NCBI RefSeq assembly: GCF_022179185.1
Contig: NZ_BPQJ01000013.1
Location: 116,120-180,119, forward strand
Length of the DNA stretch: 64,000 nt
From: Methylobacterium frigidaeris
GTDB lineage: Bacteria; Pseudomonadota; Alphaproteobacteria; Rhizobiales; Beijerinckiaceae
Direction of reading: 5' to 3'
Position 1 is the first letter of the stretch. Each line of letters starts with the position of its first letter. A program made the position numbers and the translations under genes. Of the stretch, positions 8,283 through 17,007 are shown piece by piece. A model generated the notes under the pieces. That model made no database searches and was not told the origin of the DNA. It saw only the letters and a list, made by a program, of their open reading frames with translations.

Positions 8283-9299
8283 TCAGGCAAACCCCTCCAG
8301 CACGATCTTCCCCTTCGCCCGCCCGCTCTCCAGGAGCGCGTGCGCCCGGCGCAGATTCGCGGCGGTGATCGGGCCGAAATGGTCGGCGAGCGTGGTGCGC
8401 AACCGTCCGGCCTCGACCAGCCGCGCCACCTCGTCCAGCAACTCGCCCTGCGCCGCGATGTCGACGGTGCCGAACATCGGCCGGGTGAACATGAACTCCC
8501 AATGCAGCGACAGGCTCTTGCGCTTGAGGAGCGACACGTCGAGCGTCGCCGGGTCGTCGATGAGCGCGAGCCTCCCTTGCGGCGCCATCAGCTCGACGAT
8601 CGCCGGCAGGTGCAGGTCGGTATGCGTGGTCGAGAAGACCAGGCCGGGGGCGCCGAGCCCGAGATCGACCACCTGCCGCGCGAGCGATGCCCCGTGATCG
8701 ACGACGTAGTGGGCGCCAAGCTCGCGGCTCCAGGCTTGCGTCTCCGGCCGCGAGGCGGTGGTGATGACGGTGAGATCCGTGAGCTGCCGCGCGAGCTGGG
8801 TCGCGATCGAGCCGACGCCGCCGGCGCCGCCGACGATCAGCACGGCCTTCGCCGCCCCCGGCACGGGCTTGCGCGTGTCGAGCCGGTCGAACAGCGTCTC
8901 CCAGGCGGTGATCGCGGTCAGCGGCAGCGCCGCGGCCTCGGCGAAGGAGAGCGAGGCGGGCTTGTGGCCGACGATGCGCTCGTCGACGAGGTGGAACTCG
9001 GCATTGGTGCCGGGGCGCTCCAGGGCGCCGGCGTAGAACACCGCGTCGCCCGGGCGGAACCGCGTCGCCTCCGGGCCGGCGGCCACGACGATGCCGGCGG
9101 CGTCCCAGCCCAGCACTTTCCAGCCGCCGGCCTCCGGGGCGGCGCGGCGGCGCACCTTGGTATCGACGGGGTTCACCGACACCGCCCGGACCTCCACCAG
9201 GAGATCGCGCCCCGTGGGCTCGGGGCGGGGCAGGGTGATGTCCTGGAGGGCAGCCTCGTCCTCGATTGGCAGGGAGGTCTGGTAACCGACGGCGCGCAT
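8283..9299 (-). CDS. Zinc-type alcohol dehydrogenase-like / NADPH quinone oxidoreductase family protein
   Basis: A 338-residue MDR-superfamily oxidoreductase, predicted cytosolic and NADPH-dependent. It starts MRAVGYQTSLP, typical of the subfamily called zinc-binding alcohol dehydrogenase family protein. It has a GroES-like domain up to about residue 120, then a Rossmann fold with VLIVGGAGGVGSIATQLAR. The structural zinc Cys cluster is absent, as in quinone oxidoreductases. The start at 9299 has AAGGAG six bases upstream, better than any longer reading. It is divergent from an HxlR regulator with a CxxxC pair, an arrangement known for electrophile or quinone stress control. Confidence 0.85.
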   Translation of the reverse strand: MRAVGYQTSLPIEDEAALQDITLPRPEPTGRDLLVEVRAVSVNPVDTKVRRRAAPEAGGWKVLGWDAAGIVVAAGPEATRFRPGDAVFYAGALERPGTNAEFHLVDERIVGHKPASLSFAEAAALPLTAITAWETLFDRLDTRKPVPGAAKAVLIVGGAGGVGSIATQLARQLTDLTVITTASRPETQAWSRELGAHYVVDHGASLARQVVDLGLGAPGLVFSTTHTDLHLPAIVELMAPQGRLALIDDPATLDVSLLKRKSLSLHWEFMFTRPMFGTVDIAAQGELLDEVARLVEAGRLRTTLADHFGPITAANLRRAHALLESGRAKGKIVLEGFA

Positions 9300-9410
9300 G
9301 GGCGGGCTCCTTGGGCGGGTTCCTTGGATGACGTAGCCCGAGATGACCGCTACCCTCGGCCCGCGCAAGAACGCACATGAAGCGCCTATAGTGTCGAAAA
9401 GGATACCGTC

Positions 9411-9803
9411 ATGGCCCGCACCCGGCATCGCAGCCTGGATTGCAGCCCGGGCTGCGCCGTCGAGGCGACGCTGCAGCTGATCGACGGCAAGTGGAAGGGC
9501 GTGATCCTCTACCACCTGCTCGCGGAGGCGCCAGAGCCGGAAGATGCTCTACGATTCAACGCGTTGCGCCGCCGAATGCCGAACGTGACCCAGCGCATGC
9601 TGACCAACCAGCTGCGCGAGCTGGAGGCGGACGGCTTCGTGCACCGCACGGTCTACGCCGAAGTGCCGCCGCGGGTGGAGTACCGCCTGACCGAGCGCGG
9701 CCGCAGCCTCGAGCCGGTGATCCGGGCGCTCAAGGCCTGGGGCGATGCGCACGCGAAGCCTGTCACCGCATCGATGTCGGCGCCGGAGGCCGACGCAGCC
9801 TGA
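9411..9803 (+). CDS. HxlR family transcriptional regulator
   Basis: A 130-residue winged-helix regulator. The HxlR core is clear: CAVEATLQLIDGKWKGVILYHLL, then RFNALRRRMPNVTQRMLTNQLRELEADGFVHRTVY and the wing VPPRVEYRLTERGRSL. Two cysteines near the N terminus (Cys11 and Cys15, in CSPGC) lie where redox-sensing members such as YodB or QorR carry their reactive thiol. The small loop insertion EAPEPED sits between helix 2 and 3. It is divergent from the quinone-oxidoreductase-like gene with 111 bases between starts, so it most likely represses that gene until an electrophile modifies the cysteines. That last step is inference. Confidence 0.87.
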   Translation: MARTRHRSLDCSPGCAVEATLQLIDGKWKGVILYHLLAEAPEPEDALRFNALRRRMPNVTQRMLTNQLRELEADGFVHRTVYAEVPPRVEYRLTERGRSLEPVIRALKAWGDAHAKPVTASMSAPEADAA

Positions 9804-9807
9804 CGAT

Positions 9808-10017
9808 TCAGCGCGACAGGCTGCGGAAGACGCAAACCCGGCCGCGATCCTCGTAGCCGGCCGGGCATTGCGCCACGCAGGCGCCGGACGCGAATTTGAG
9901 GGGAGGGCGGCAATAGCTCTCCTCCTGCTGCGCCCGCAGGGGCGGCGGCCGCAGGAGCGTGACCAGGATCGTCACGGCGGCGGTCAGGATGATCCCGAGG
10001 GTGACGAGGCGCAGCAC
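9808..10017 (-). CDS. Small membrane-anchored Cys-rich protein
   Basis: A 69-residue protein starting at a GTG (10017) with AGGAG about eight bases upstream. An N-terminal hydrophobic segment (residues 3-22, LRLVTLGIILTAAVTILVTL) would anchor or export it. The remaining 45 residues carry four cysteines at 36, 47, 51 and 62 in the order YCRPPLKFASGAC, VAQCPAGYEDRG, RVCVFR. The even number and spacing suggest two disulfides in the periplasm. I do not know its function. It converges on the HxlR gene, with four bases between the stops, and is divergent from the kinase gene. Confidence 0.7.
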   Translation of the reverse strand: MLRLVTLGIILTAAVTILVTLLRPPPLRAQQEESYCRPPLKFASGACVAQCPAGYEDRGRVCVFRSLSR

Positions 10018-10236
10018 GGATCCGCACTCCTGCACTATGTGCACTGCATCACGGGATATGGGGCGGCGGAGCGGCGCAGACAGGGCTGACCGCCTGTGCG
10101 GCATTCCGGCTCGACTCTTCGCCGCGCTTGACCCGCCCGGGCAGACGTGAACCCTCTGAAACGGCGCAGGCCACGCTGCAGGCCCCGACAGGACAGATCC
10201 CGCATCTCGCGCAGGAAAAGGACAGGACCCACAACG

Positions 10237-11385
10237 ATGGCGGAGCTCAGCCGTCCGGATCTCGATTACCGCCTCAAGCAGCAGAAGATCCTGTCCGAGT
10301 TCGGCGTCGAGGCCCTGCGCGCCGACGATCTCGGCCGTCTGCTGCAGCGCGCGACCGAACTCTGCGCGGAGGGTATGGCGGCGCAGTTCTGCAAGGCGCT
10401 GGAGTACAAGCCCGGCCATGACACGCTCCTCGTCATCGCGGGCGTCGGCTGGGGGCCGAACGTCGTCGGCCACGCCCTCGTGGGGGCCGACCTCGCCTCG
10501 CCGGCGGGCTATGCCCTCAAGACCGGCCAGCCGGTGATCTCGAACCACCTCGAGAACGAGCGCCGCTTCCGCACCCCGCAGCTGATGGCCGATCACGGGG
10601 TGCGCCGGGCGCTCAACGTGCTGATCCGCAACCGCGAGGGCGATTTCGGCGTGCTGGAGGTCGACGACACCCGGGAGGGGCAGTTCGACGAGGCCGACAT
10701 CGCCTTCATGCAGGGCTTCGCCAACCTGCTCGGCGGCGCCATCGAGCGCCAGCGCGCGGAGGCCCGGCTCCAGGCCGCCCTCGACCGGCAGGAGCTGCTC
10801 ACCCGCGAGATGAGCCACCGGGTCAAGAACAGCCTCGCTACGGTGGCGGGCCTGCTCTCGCTCCAGGCCCGCACCACGGAGAGCCAGCAGGCCCGCGACG
10901 CCCTGGCGGATGCCCGCTCGCGGGTCGAGGCGGTGGCGCAGGTGCACGACCAGCTCTGGCGCCAGCCCGACCTCGCGGCGGTGGAGCTGTCGGGCTTCCT
11001 CGACAGCCTGTGCGAGAAGCTGCGCGAGAGCGCGCCCGGCCACGCCATCACCTGCGAAGCTCCGGCCATGCCGATCCCGGCCGACCTCGCGATCCCGCTC
11101 GGGCTGTTCGTCAACGAGCTGGTCACCAACGCGGTCAAGTACGCCTATCCGGGCGGCCATGGCCCGGTGCGGGTCGAGGCGGTGCCGTCGAGCGAGGGCC
11201 GGGTGCGCCTCAGCGTCTCGGATGACGGCGTCGGCCTGCCGGAAGGGTTCGATGCGGGGGCGGCGCGCCGCAGCCTCGGCATGCGGGTGATCCACGGCCT
11301 CGCCCGCCAGCTCGGCGGCGAGCTCGCAGTGTCGGGAAAGGGCGGCGCCCGCTTCACCCTGATGGTGAATTTCGCGGCGTCGTAG
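10237..11385 (+). CDS. GAF-domain sensor histidine kinase, HWE/HisKA_2 type
   Basis: A 382-residue soluble kinase. The N-terminal GAF domain (about residues 20-175) would sense a ligand. Next comes the dimerisation/phosphoacceptor motif TREMSHRVKNSLATVAGLLSL with His194, typical of HisKA_2 kinases. The ATPase domain has the N-box FVNELVTNAVKYAYP, G1 VSDDGVGLPEG and SLGMRVIHGLARQLGGEL. No transmembrane segment is seen, so the signal is cytoplasmic. ATG 10237 follows an AAAGGACAGGA stretch and is preferred over an in-frame ATG 90 bases upstream. No response regulator is next to it, so its partner is encoded elsewhere, as is common for this class. Confidence 0.88.
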   Translation: MAELSRPDLDYRLKQQKILSEFGVEALRADDLGRLLQRATELCAEGMAAQFCKALEYKPGHDTLLVIAGVGWGPNVVGHALVGADLASPAGYALKTGQPVISNHLENERRFRTPQLMADHGVRRALNVLIRNREGDFGVLEVDDTREGQFDEADIAFMQGFANLLGGAIERQRAEARLQAALDRQELLTREMSHRVKNSLATVAGLLSLQARTTESQQARDALADARSRVEAVAQVHDQLWRQPDLAAVELSGFLDSLCEKLRESAPGHAITCEAPAMPIPADLAIPLGLFVNELVTNAVKYAYPGGHGPVRVEAVPSSEGRVRLSVSDDGVGLPEGFDAGAARRSLGMRVIHGLARQLGGELAVSGKGGARFTLMVNFAAS

Positions 11386-11568
11386 TCGCCCGCCACGGAT
11401 TTTTCGGGGTCGTCACGGTGAGCCGCTTCCCACGGCCGGCCGTCTTGCACTACGCTCGCGGCAGCGCTGCCGCCCGAACGCCAATAATGGGCGGCACGCC
11501 GGGGACCGGAAGACCGGCCCCGACCGAGCCCGGGCGCCAGATCCGGGCCAAAGACAAGGGTGGAAACG

Positions 11569-12906
11569 ATGGGCGAGTTCTCCCGCGGCGGTCCGACCCG
11601 TCGCCGCATCCTGGCCTCCGGCGCCGCGGCGGCCGGCCTCGGGCTGATCGGTTCACGTCCCGCCTTCGCGGCCGTGGACTGGAAGCGCCATGCCGGCACT
11701 ACCCTCGAGGTCAACCTGATCAAGGGGCCGCGGGGCGACCTGCTCCAGCGCCACGCCGCCGAGTTCACGGCGCTCACCGGGATCAAGGTCTCCTCCGAGG
11801 TGATCCCCGAGCAGCAGCAGCGCCAGAAGATCGTCATCGAGCTGACTTCCGGCCGGCCGAGCTTCGACGTGGTGCATCTGAGCTACCACGTGCAGAAGCG
11901 CCAGTTCGACAAGGCCGGCTGGCTCGCCGACCTCTCAGGGTTCATCAAGGACCCGAACCTCACCGACTCCGCCCTGCGCGAGGCGGATTTCAGCTCTGCC
12001 GGCCTGCAATACGCCAAGACGCCGAACGGCGAGATGCGCTCGCTGCCGATGTCGGTCGACTACTTCATCCTGTACTGGAACAAGGAGCTGTTCCAGAAGA
12101 AGAACGTCGCCTTCCCAGAAACTTTTGACGACATGATGCGGGCGGCCGAGACCCTGACCGACCCGAAGGCCGGCACCTACGGCTTCGTCGGGCGGGGCCT
12201 GCGCAACGCCAACATGGCATTGTGGGGCGCATTCTTCCTCGCCTATGGCGGCCGCTTCCTCGACGACAAGGGCAACCTCCTGATCGACGGACCGGAGGCC
12301 GTGGAGGCGACGAAGCTCTACCAGCGCCTGCTCACCAAGACCGCGCCCCCCGGGGTCGTCGGCTTCAACTGGATGGAGTCGATGGCGGCCTTCACGCAGG
12401 GCAGGGCGGCGATGTGGCTCGACGGCGTCGGCTGGGCGCCGCCGCTGGAGGACCCGAACGCCTCCCGCGTCGTCGGCAAGGTCGGCTACGCCGTGGTGCC
12501 GAAGGGCCCGAAGGACCACGCCGCGGCCACCTACGGCGACGGCATCGGCGTCGCGGCGGCGAGTACCAAGAAGGAGGCCGCCTACCTCTACTGCCAGTGG
12601 GCGGTCTCGAAGCTGATGGGCGGGCGCCTGCTCCAGATCGGCGGCGGCGTGCCGTTCCGCGATTCGATCCTCAACGACGCCGAGGTCCAGCAGGGCGTGA
12701 AGATGCCGCGCGAGTGGCTCGATTCGGTGATCGGCTCGGCCAAGATCAGCAAGCTTGGCCTGCCCGTTGTGGTGCCGGTGGCGGAGTTCCGCGACATCGT
12801 CGGCTCCGCCGTCACCGCCACCCTGTCGGGGGCCGACCCGGCGACCGAGCTGAAGAAGGCGGCCGAGCAGTACCGGCCGATCCTCGAGCGCAGCGAGAAG
12901 GCCTGA
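11569..12906 (+). CDS. Sugar ABC transporter substrate-binding protein (family 1)
   Basis: A 445-residue periplasmic binding protein of the maltose/multiple-sugar type. It has a Tat-type leader: TRRRILASG followed by AAAAGLGLIG and a cut site near PAFA at about residue 35. The mature protein has family 1 features such as IKVSSEVIPEQQQRQKIVIELTSG and the later GRAAMWLDGVGW. AGGGTGG lies about seven bases before ATG 11569, favouring it over a GTG three codons upstream. It is the first gene of a three-gene unit with two permeases. The substrate is likely a sugar or polyol, but the sequence does not specify which. Confidence 0.87.
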   Translation: MGEFSRGGPTRRRILASGAAAAGLGLIGSRPAFAAVDWKRHAGTTLEVNLIKGPRGDLLQRHAAEFTALTGIKVSSEVIPEQQQRQKIVIELTSGRPSFDVVHLSYHVQKRQFDKAGWLADLSGFIKDPNLTDSALREADFSSAGLQYAKTPNGEMRSLPMSVDYFILYWNKELFQKKNVAFPETFDDMMRAAETLTDPKAGTYGFVGRGLRNANMALWGAFFLAYGGRFLDDKGNLLIDGPEAVEATKLYQRLLTKTAPPGVVGFNWMESMAAFTQGRAAMWLDGVGWAPPLEDPNASRVVGKVGYAVVPKGPKDHAAATYGDGIGVAAASTKKEAAYLYCQWAVSKLMGGRLLQIGGGVPFRDSILNDAEVQQGVKMPREWLDSVIGSAKISKLGLPVVVPVAEFRDIVGSAVTATLSGADPATELKKAAEQYRPILERSEKA

Positions 12907-13835
12907 TGGCCCGGGCCGGCCTCGCGCCGTCGACCGTCGAGCTGGCGCCCACCGAGGCGCCGGCCGCCCGCTGGCGCCCGCCGGGCTACTGGCCTTTCGT
13001 GGTGCCGGCACTGGTCGTCGTCGTCGGGGTGATCGTGTTCCCCTGGGCCTTCACCCTGTGGATGAGCCTGCACGAGTGGAAGGTCGGGGCGGACCCGGCC
13101 TTCGTCGGCTTGTCGAACTACGCCCGCCTGCCCACCGATCCGCGCTTCCTCGACGCGGTGTGGCAGACGCTGGTCTACACCGCGCTCTCGGTGGTGCTGC
13201 CGCTGATCCTCGGCACGCTCGCGGCCTGCGTGTTCCACGCCAGGTTCCCCCTGCGCGGCTTCCTGCGCGGCGTGTTCATCCTGCCGATGATGGCGACGCC
13301 CGTCGCCATCGCGCTGGTCTGGACCATGATGTTCCACCCCCAGCTCGGAGTGCTGAACTACCTGCTCTCGCTGATCGGCATCCCGCCCCAGCTCTGGGTG
13401 TTCCACCCGGCGACCGTGATCCCGTCGCTGGTGCTGGTCGAGACCTGGCAGTGGACGCCGCTCGTGATGCTGATCGTGCTCGGCGGCCTCGCGGCGCTCC
13501 CCACCGAGCCCTACGAGAGCGCGCAGATCGACGGCGCCTCGCTCTGGCAGGTGTTTCGCCACATCACCCTGCCGCTGGTCGCGCCGTTCCTGTTCGTCGC
13601 CGCGATGATCCGGATGATCGACGCGGTGAAGAGCTTCGACATCATCTTCGCGATCACGCAGGGGGGACCGGGTACGGCGTCCGAGACGATCAACATCTAC
13701 CTCTACAGCGTCGCCTTCGCCTATTACGACGTCGGCTACGGCTCGGCGATCGCCGTGGTCTTCTTCCTCCTGATCATCGCGCTCGCCGCCGCCCTGCTGG
13801 TGGTCCGCAAGCGCACACAAGGATCGGTAGAATGA
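12906..13835 (+). CDS. Sugar ABC transporter permease (MalF/UgpA type)
   Basis: A 309-residue inner-membrane permease with about six transmembrane helices. The first helix is FVVPALVVVVGVIVFPWAF, and the EAA loop that contacts the ATPase is ESAQIDGASLWQVFRHITLPL at about residues 205-225. Its ATG overlaps the TGA of the binding-protein gene by one base (TGATG), so translation is coupled. It forms a heterodimer with the next gene product. No ATP-binding gene follows in this operon. Confidence 0.9.
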   Translation: MARAGLAPSTVELAPTEAPAARWRPPGYWPFVVPALVVVVGVIVFPWAFTLWMSLHEWKVGADPAFVGLSNYARLPTDPRFLDAVWQTLVYTALSVVLPLILGTLAACVFHARFPLRGFLRGVFILPMMATPVAIALVWTMMFHPQLGVLNYLLSLIGIPPQLWVFHPATVIPSLVLVETWQWTPLVMLIVLGGLAALPTEPYESAQIDGASLWQVFRHITLPLVAPFLFVAAMIRMIDAVKSFDIIFAITQGGPGTASETINIYLYSVAFAYYDVGYGSAIAVVFFLLIIALAAALLVVRKRTQGSVE

Positions 13836-14674
13836 CTTGGAGCGGTCGCGTGAACTGGCGCTGGCTCCTCAAGCAGGCCGCCCTACTCTTCGCCGTCCTG
13901 GTCATCGTCTCGCCGGTGATCCTGTTCTTCGTCTGGATGCTGTCGCTCTCGGTCAAGTACGAGATCGACAACGCCGCCTACCCGCCGGTGCTGATCCCCG
14001 AGCGCTTCGCCTGGAAGAACTACCTCGACGTGCTCGAGTCGAACCGGTTCTCGACCTACTTCCTCAACAGCCTGCTCGTCACCGGCACCGCCACGGGGCT
14101 CGCGCTCCTCGTCGGCGTGCCCGCCGGCTACGGCATCGCCCGGATGAAGGCCGCCAAGGCCGCGGTGGTGATCCTGGTCGCGCGCATCACGCCCGGCCTG
14201 TCCTACCTCATCCCGCTCTTCCTGCTGTTCCAGTGGCTCGGGCTCCTCGGCACGCTGTGGCCTCAGATCATCATCCATCTCGTCGTCACCGTGCCGATCG
14301 TGATCTGGATCATGATCGGCTACTTCGAGACCACGCCGCTGGAGCTGGAGGAGGCGGCCGTCATCGACGGGGCGAGCCGCTGGCAGGTGTTTCGCTATGT
14401 CGCGCTGCCGATCGCCAAGCCCGGCATCGCGGTGGCGATGATCCTGGCGGTGATCTTCTCCTGGAACAACTTCGTCTTCGGCATCGTGCTCGCCGGGCGC
14501 GAGACCCGCACCCTGCCGGTGGCGGTCTACAACATGATCTCGTTCGACCAGCTGAGCTGGGGGCCGCTCGCCGCCGCGGCGCTCATCGTCACCCTGCCGG
14601 TCCTGGTGCTGACGGTCTTTGCTCAGCGCCAGATCGTCGCCGGGCTGACGGCGGGGGCGGTGAAGGGAGGGTGA
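13832..14674 (+). CDS. Sugar ABC transporter permease (MalG/UgpE type)
   Basis: A 280-residue permease that pairs with the preceding one. It starts at an ATGA overlap with the upstream stop. Six helices are predicted, beginning LLFAVLVIVSPVILFFVWML. The EAA motif is ELEEAAVIDGASRWQVFRYVALPIAKPG, the form seen in MalG-like subunits. It is the last gene before a strong terminator hairpin. The importer therefore lacks a dedicated ATPase in its operon and probably borrows a shared MsmK/UgpC-like ATPase, which is an inference. Confidence 0.9.
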   Translation: MTWSGRVNWRWLLKQAALLFAVLVIVSPVILFFVWMLSLSVKYEIDNAAYPPVLIPERFAWKNYLDVLESNRFSTYFLNSLLVTGTATGLALLVGVPAGYGIARMKAAKAAVVILVARITPGLSYLIPLFLLFQWLGLLGTLWPQIIIHLVVTVPIVIWIMIGYFETTPLELEEAAVIDGASRWQVFRYVALPIAKPGIAVAMILAVIFSWNNFVFGIVLAGRETRTLPVAVYNMISFDQLSWGPLAAAALIVTLPVLVLTVFAQRQIVAGLTAGAVKGG

Positions 14675-14726
14675 GGGGGCTTTCGGCCTCGCGGCGGGGC
14701 CCGCCCGAGCCGATCAAACAGGTGTC

Positions 14727-14767
14727 GATCCCACCCACAACCTCAGGATGAGGTTGTGGGTGGGATC
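14727..14767. terminator. Bidirectional terminator between convergent ABC operons
   Basis: A perfect 19-bp stem (arms GATCCCACCCACAACCTCA and TGAGGTTGTGGGTGGGATC) with a three-base loop GGA lies midway between two convergent operons. On the plus strand AAAG follows, and no T run is present on either side. The unusual perfection and its position support a shared transcription barrier. Confidence 0.7.
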
Positions 14768-14818
14768 AAAGGCTTTCAGTGGAGTCCACGCTCCGACCTT
14801 GGGCCGCCGCTACCCCCC

Positions 14819-15985
14819 TCAATGATACGGATCGGCCGCGTCTCGCAGACCATCGCCGAGGAAGTTGAAGGCCAGCACCACGATCACCACCGGCAGGATC
14901 GGCGCCAGCAGCCAGGGATGGAGTTGCACCGCCGCGAGGTTCTGCGCCTCGTTCAGCAGGACGCCCCAGCTCGTCACCGGCGGCCGCAGGCCAAGGCCCA
15001 AGAACGACAAAGCCGTCTCGCCGAGGATCATCGAGGGGATCGATAGCGTCGCCGAGGCGATCAGGTGGCTCATGAAGTTCGGGATCAGGTGCCGGGCGAT
15101 GATCCGGGTCTTCGAGGCGCCCATCAGCTCGGCGGCGCGGACGTAATCCTCCTCGCGCAAAGCCAGCAGCTTCGAGCGCACCGCCCGGGCGAGTCCAGGC
15201 CAATCGAGGAGGCCGAGGATCAGCGTGATGCCGAAGAAGACCAGGATCGGGCTCCAGTTCGGCGGCAGGGCCGCCGAGAGGGCGAGCCAGAGCGGCAATT
15301 CGGGCAGCGAGCGCAGGATCTCGATCAGGCGCTGAATCACGTTGTCGACCCAGCCACCGAGATAGCCGGCGAGCCCGCCGAAGAAGAGTCCGAGCGTGAA
15401 CGATACCGCGATGCCGACGAGGCCGACGGTGAGCGAGATTCGGGTACCGGTGATGATCCGCGAGAGCAGATCGCGCCCGAGCCGGTCGGTGCCGAGCAGG
15501 AACATCGTTCCGTCCTTCGGCGGGCAGACCAGGTGCCAGTCGGTATCGACCAGGCCCCAGAAGGAATAGCCCTCGTCGCGGCAGAAGAAGCGCAGGGGCT
15601 GCACCTTGCTCCGGTCCACCGTGTAGTCGCGGTGGAAGGTCTCGATGTTGAAGGTGAAGTGGTAGGGATGGGTATAGGGTCCGACGAAGCGGCCCTCGTG
15701 GAAGAAGTGGATCGATTGCGGCGGCGCGTAGAGGTAGTCGCCGTGACGCTTGGCCGGGTTGTAGGGCGCGATCACCTCGACGAACGGGATCAGCGCGTAG
15801 AAGGCGATCAGGATCAGCCCCGCCGCCACCGCGACCCGGTGCTTGCGGAACTTCCACCAGGTCAGGCGCCAGGACGAGGCGCGGTCGACGGCGCTGCTCT
15901 CCGCCCCCACCGGCTCGGTGCGGCCGGGATCGAAGGGGGCGGTGTCGACGAAGTGGTGCGGCCGGTCCCGCAGTTCCAGACTCAT
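14819..15985 (-). CDS. PepT-family ABC transporter permease (DppC/AgpC-like)
   Basis: A 388-residue permease for oligopeptides or oligosaccharides. After a first helix (VAVAAGLILIAFYALIPFV) there is an unusually long periplasmic loop of about 110 residues containing HFFHEGRFVGPYTHPYHF and a Cys pair (FFCRDEG, LVCPPKDG). The core permease follows from GTDRLGRDLLSRIITGTRISL, with the EAA region EEDYVRAAELMGASKTRIIARHLIPN. The long loop is typical of a PepT subgroup that includes alpha-galactoside importers, so sugar as well as peptide is possible. Its ATG overlaps the stop of the previous permease gene (ATGA). It is the last gene of the operon. Confidence 0.88.
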   Translation of the reverse strand: MSLELRDRPHHFVDTAPFDPGRTEPVGAESSAVDRASSWRLTWWKFRKHRVAVAAGLILIAFYALIPFVEVIAPYNPAKRHGDYLYAPPQSIHFFHEGRFVGPYTHPYHFTFNIETFHRDYTVDRSKVQPLRFFCRDEGYSFWGLVDTDWHLVCPPKDGTMFLLGTDRLGRDLLSRIITGTRISLTVGLVGIAVSFTLGLFFGGLAGYLGGWVDNVIQRLIEILRSLPELPLWLALSAALPPNWSPILVFFGITLILGLLDWPGLARAVRSKLLALREEDYVRAAELMGASKTRIIARHLIPNFMSHLIASATLSIPSMILGETALSFLGLGLRPPVTSWGVLLNEAQNLAAVQLHPWLLAPILPVVIVVLAFNFLGDGLRDAADPYH

Positions 15986-17007
15986 CGACCGTCCCCTCCG
16001 AGGCGGATGCGCGGATCGAGCCAGGCGAGCAGCAGGTCGGAGATCAGCATGCCGATCACCGTGAGCATCGCCACGAACATCAGGATGAAGCCGGCCAGGA
16101 ACTGGTCCTGGCTCTTGAGGGCGGCGAGCAGGATCGGCCCGACGGTCGGCAGGCTGAGCACCAGCGACACCAGCACCGAGCCCGACACGAGGTGCGGCAG
16201 GAGGTTGCCGATATCGGCGATGAACGGGTTCAGCGACATCCGGAACGGGTATTTCAGCAGCGCCCGGGTTGGCGGCAGGCCCTTGGCGCGGGCGGTGACG
16301 ACGTATTGCTTGCCCAATTCGTCGAGGAGGTTGGCGCGCATCCGCCGGATCATCGCGGCGGTGCCGCCCAATCCGATCACCAGGGTCGGGACGACGAGAT
16401 GGGCCAGCAGCGAGCGGATCTTCTCCCAGGTCCAGGGCAGGCCCGAATAGGCGCTGTCGTAGAGCCCGCCGATCGACACCTCGAACCAGCGGTTGGCGTA
16501 GAACAGCATCACCAGCGCCAGCAGGAAGGACGGGGTGGCGAGGCCGATATAGCCGATGAAGGTCGCGACGTAGTCGCCGATCGAGTATTGCCGCGTGGCC
16601 GAGTAGATCGCGATCGGGATCGAGACCAGGTGGACGAAGATCACCACCGCCAGGTTGACCACCAGGGTGAGCCACAGCGCGTCGCCCACCACCTCGCGCA
16701 CCGGGCGGTCATACTCGAACGACCAGCCCCAGTTGCCCTGGATCAGGCCGTTGAAGGCGCCCTCGGGATTGGGCCATAGCCCGATCCACCGCAGGTACTG
16801 CTCCCAGACCGGCCGGTCGAGGCCGTATTGCTGCATCAGGAACTGCGCCTTGGCGATCGAGGCCGCCTCGCCCTGCGAGCGCAGCTCGGCGATCTGGTTG
16901 GTGAGGAAGTCGCCCGGCGGCAGCTTGATGATGACGAAGACGAGCGCCGAGATGATCAGCAGCGTGACCGCCATGGTGAGGAGGCGGCGGGCGAGGTAGC
17001 GGATCAC
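15982..17007 (-). CDS. PepT-family ABC transporter permease (DppB/AgpB-like)
   Basis: A 341-residue permease. I chose the GTG at 17007, which overlaps the upstream TGA (GTGA) and has AAGGAGG eight bases before it. The first helix LLTMAVTLLIISALVFVII follows a short basic start (IRYLARR). The loop FLTNQIAELRSQGEAAS, then the helices and the EAA-like segment YVVTARAKGLPPTRALLKYPFR near residue 240 match the DppB family. It pairs with the gene at 14819-15985 to form the membrane channel of this importer. Confidence 0.88.
   Translation of the reverse strand: MIRYLARRLLTMAVTLLIISALVFVIIKLPPGDFLTNQIAELRSQGEAASIAKAQFLMQQYGLDRPVWEQYLRWIGLWPNPEGAFNGLIQGNWGWSFEYDRPVREVVGDALWLTLVVNLAVVIFVHLVSIPIAIYSATRQYSIGDYVATFIGYIGLATPSFLLALVMLFYANRWFEVSIGGLYDSAYSGLPWTWEKIRSLLAHLVVPTLVIGLGGTAAMIRRMRANLLDELGKQYVVTARAKGLPPTRALLKYPFRMSLNPFIADIGNLLPHLVSGSVLVSLVLSLPTVGPILLAALKSQDQFLAGFILMFVAMLTVIGMLISDLLLAWLDPRIRLGGDGR

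Noticed and set aside
12588..13820. A 410-codon antisense frame across the first sugar permease gene
   Set aside because: Composition is dominated by Arg, Asp, His and Gln with no motif. The plus strand encodes a clear membrane permease.
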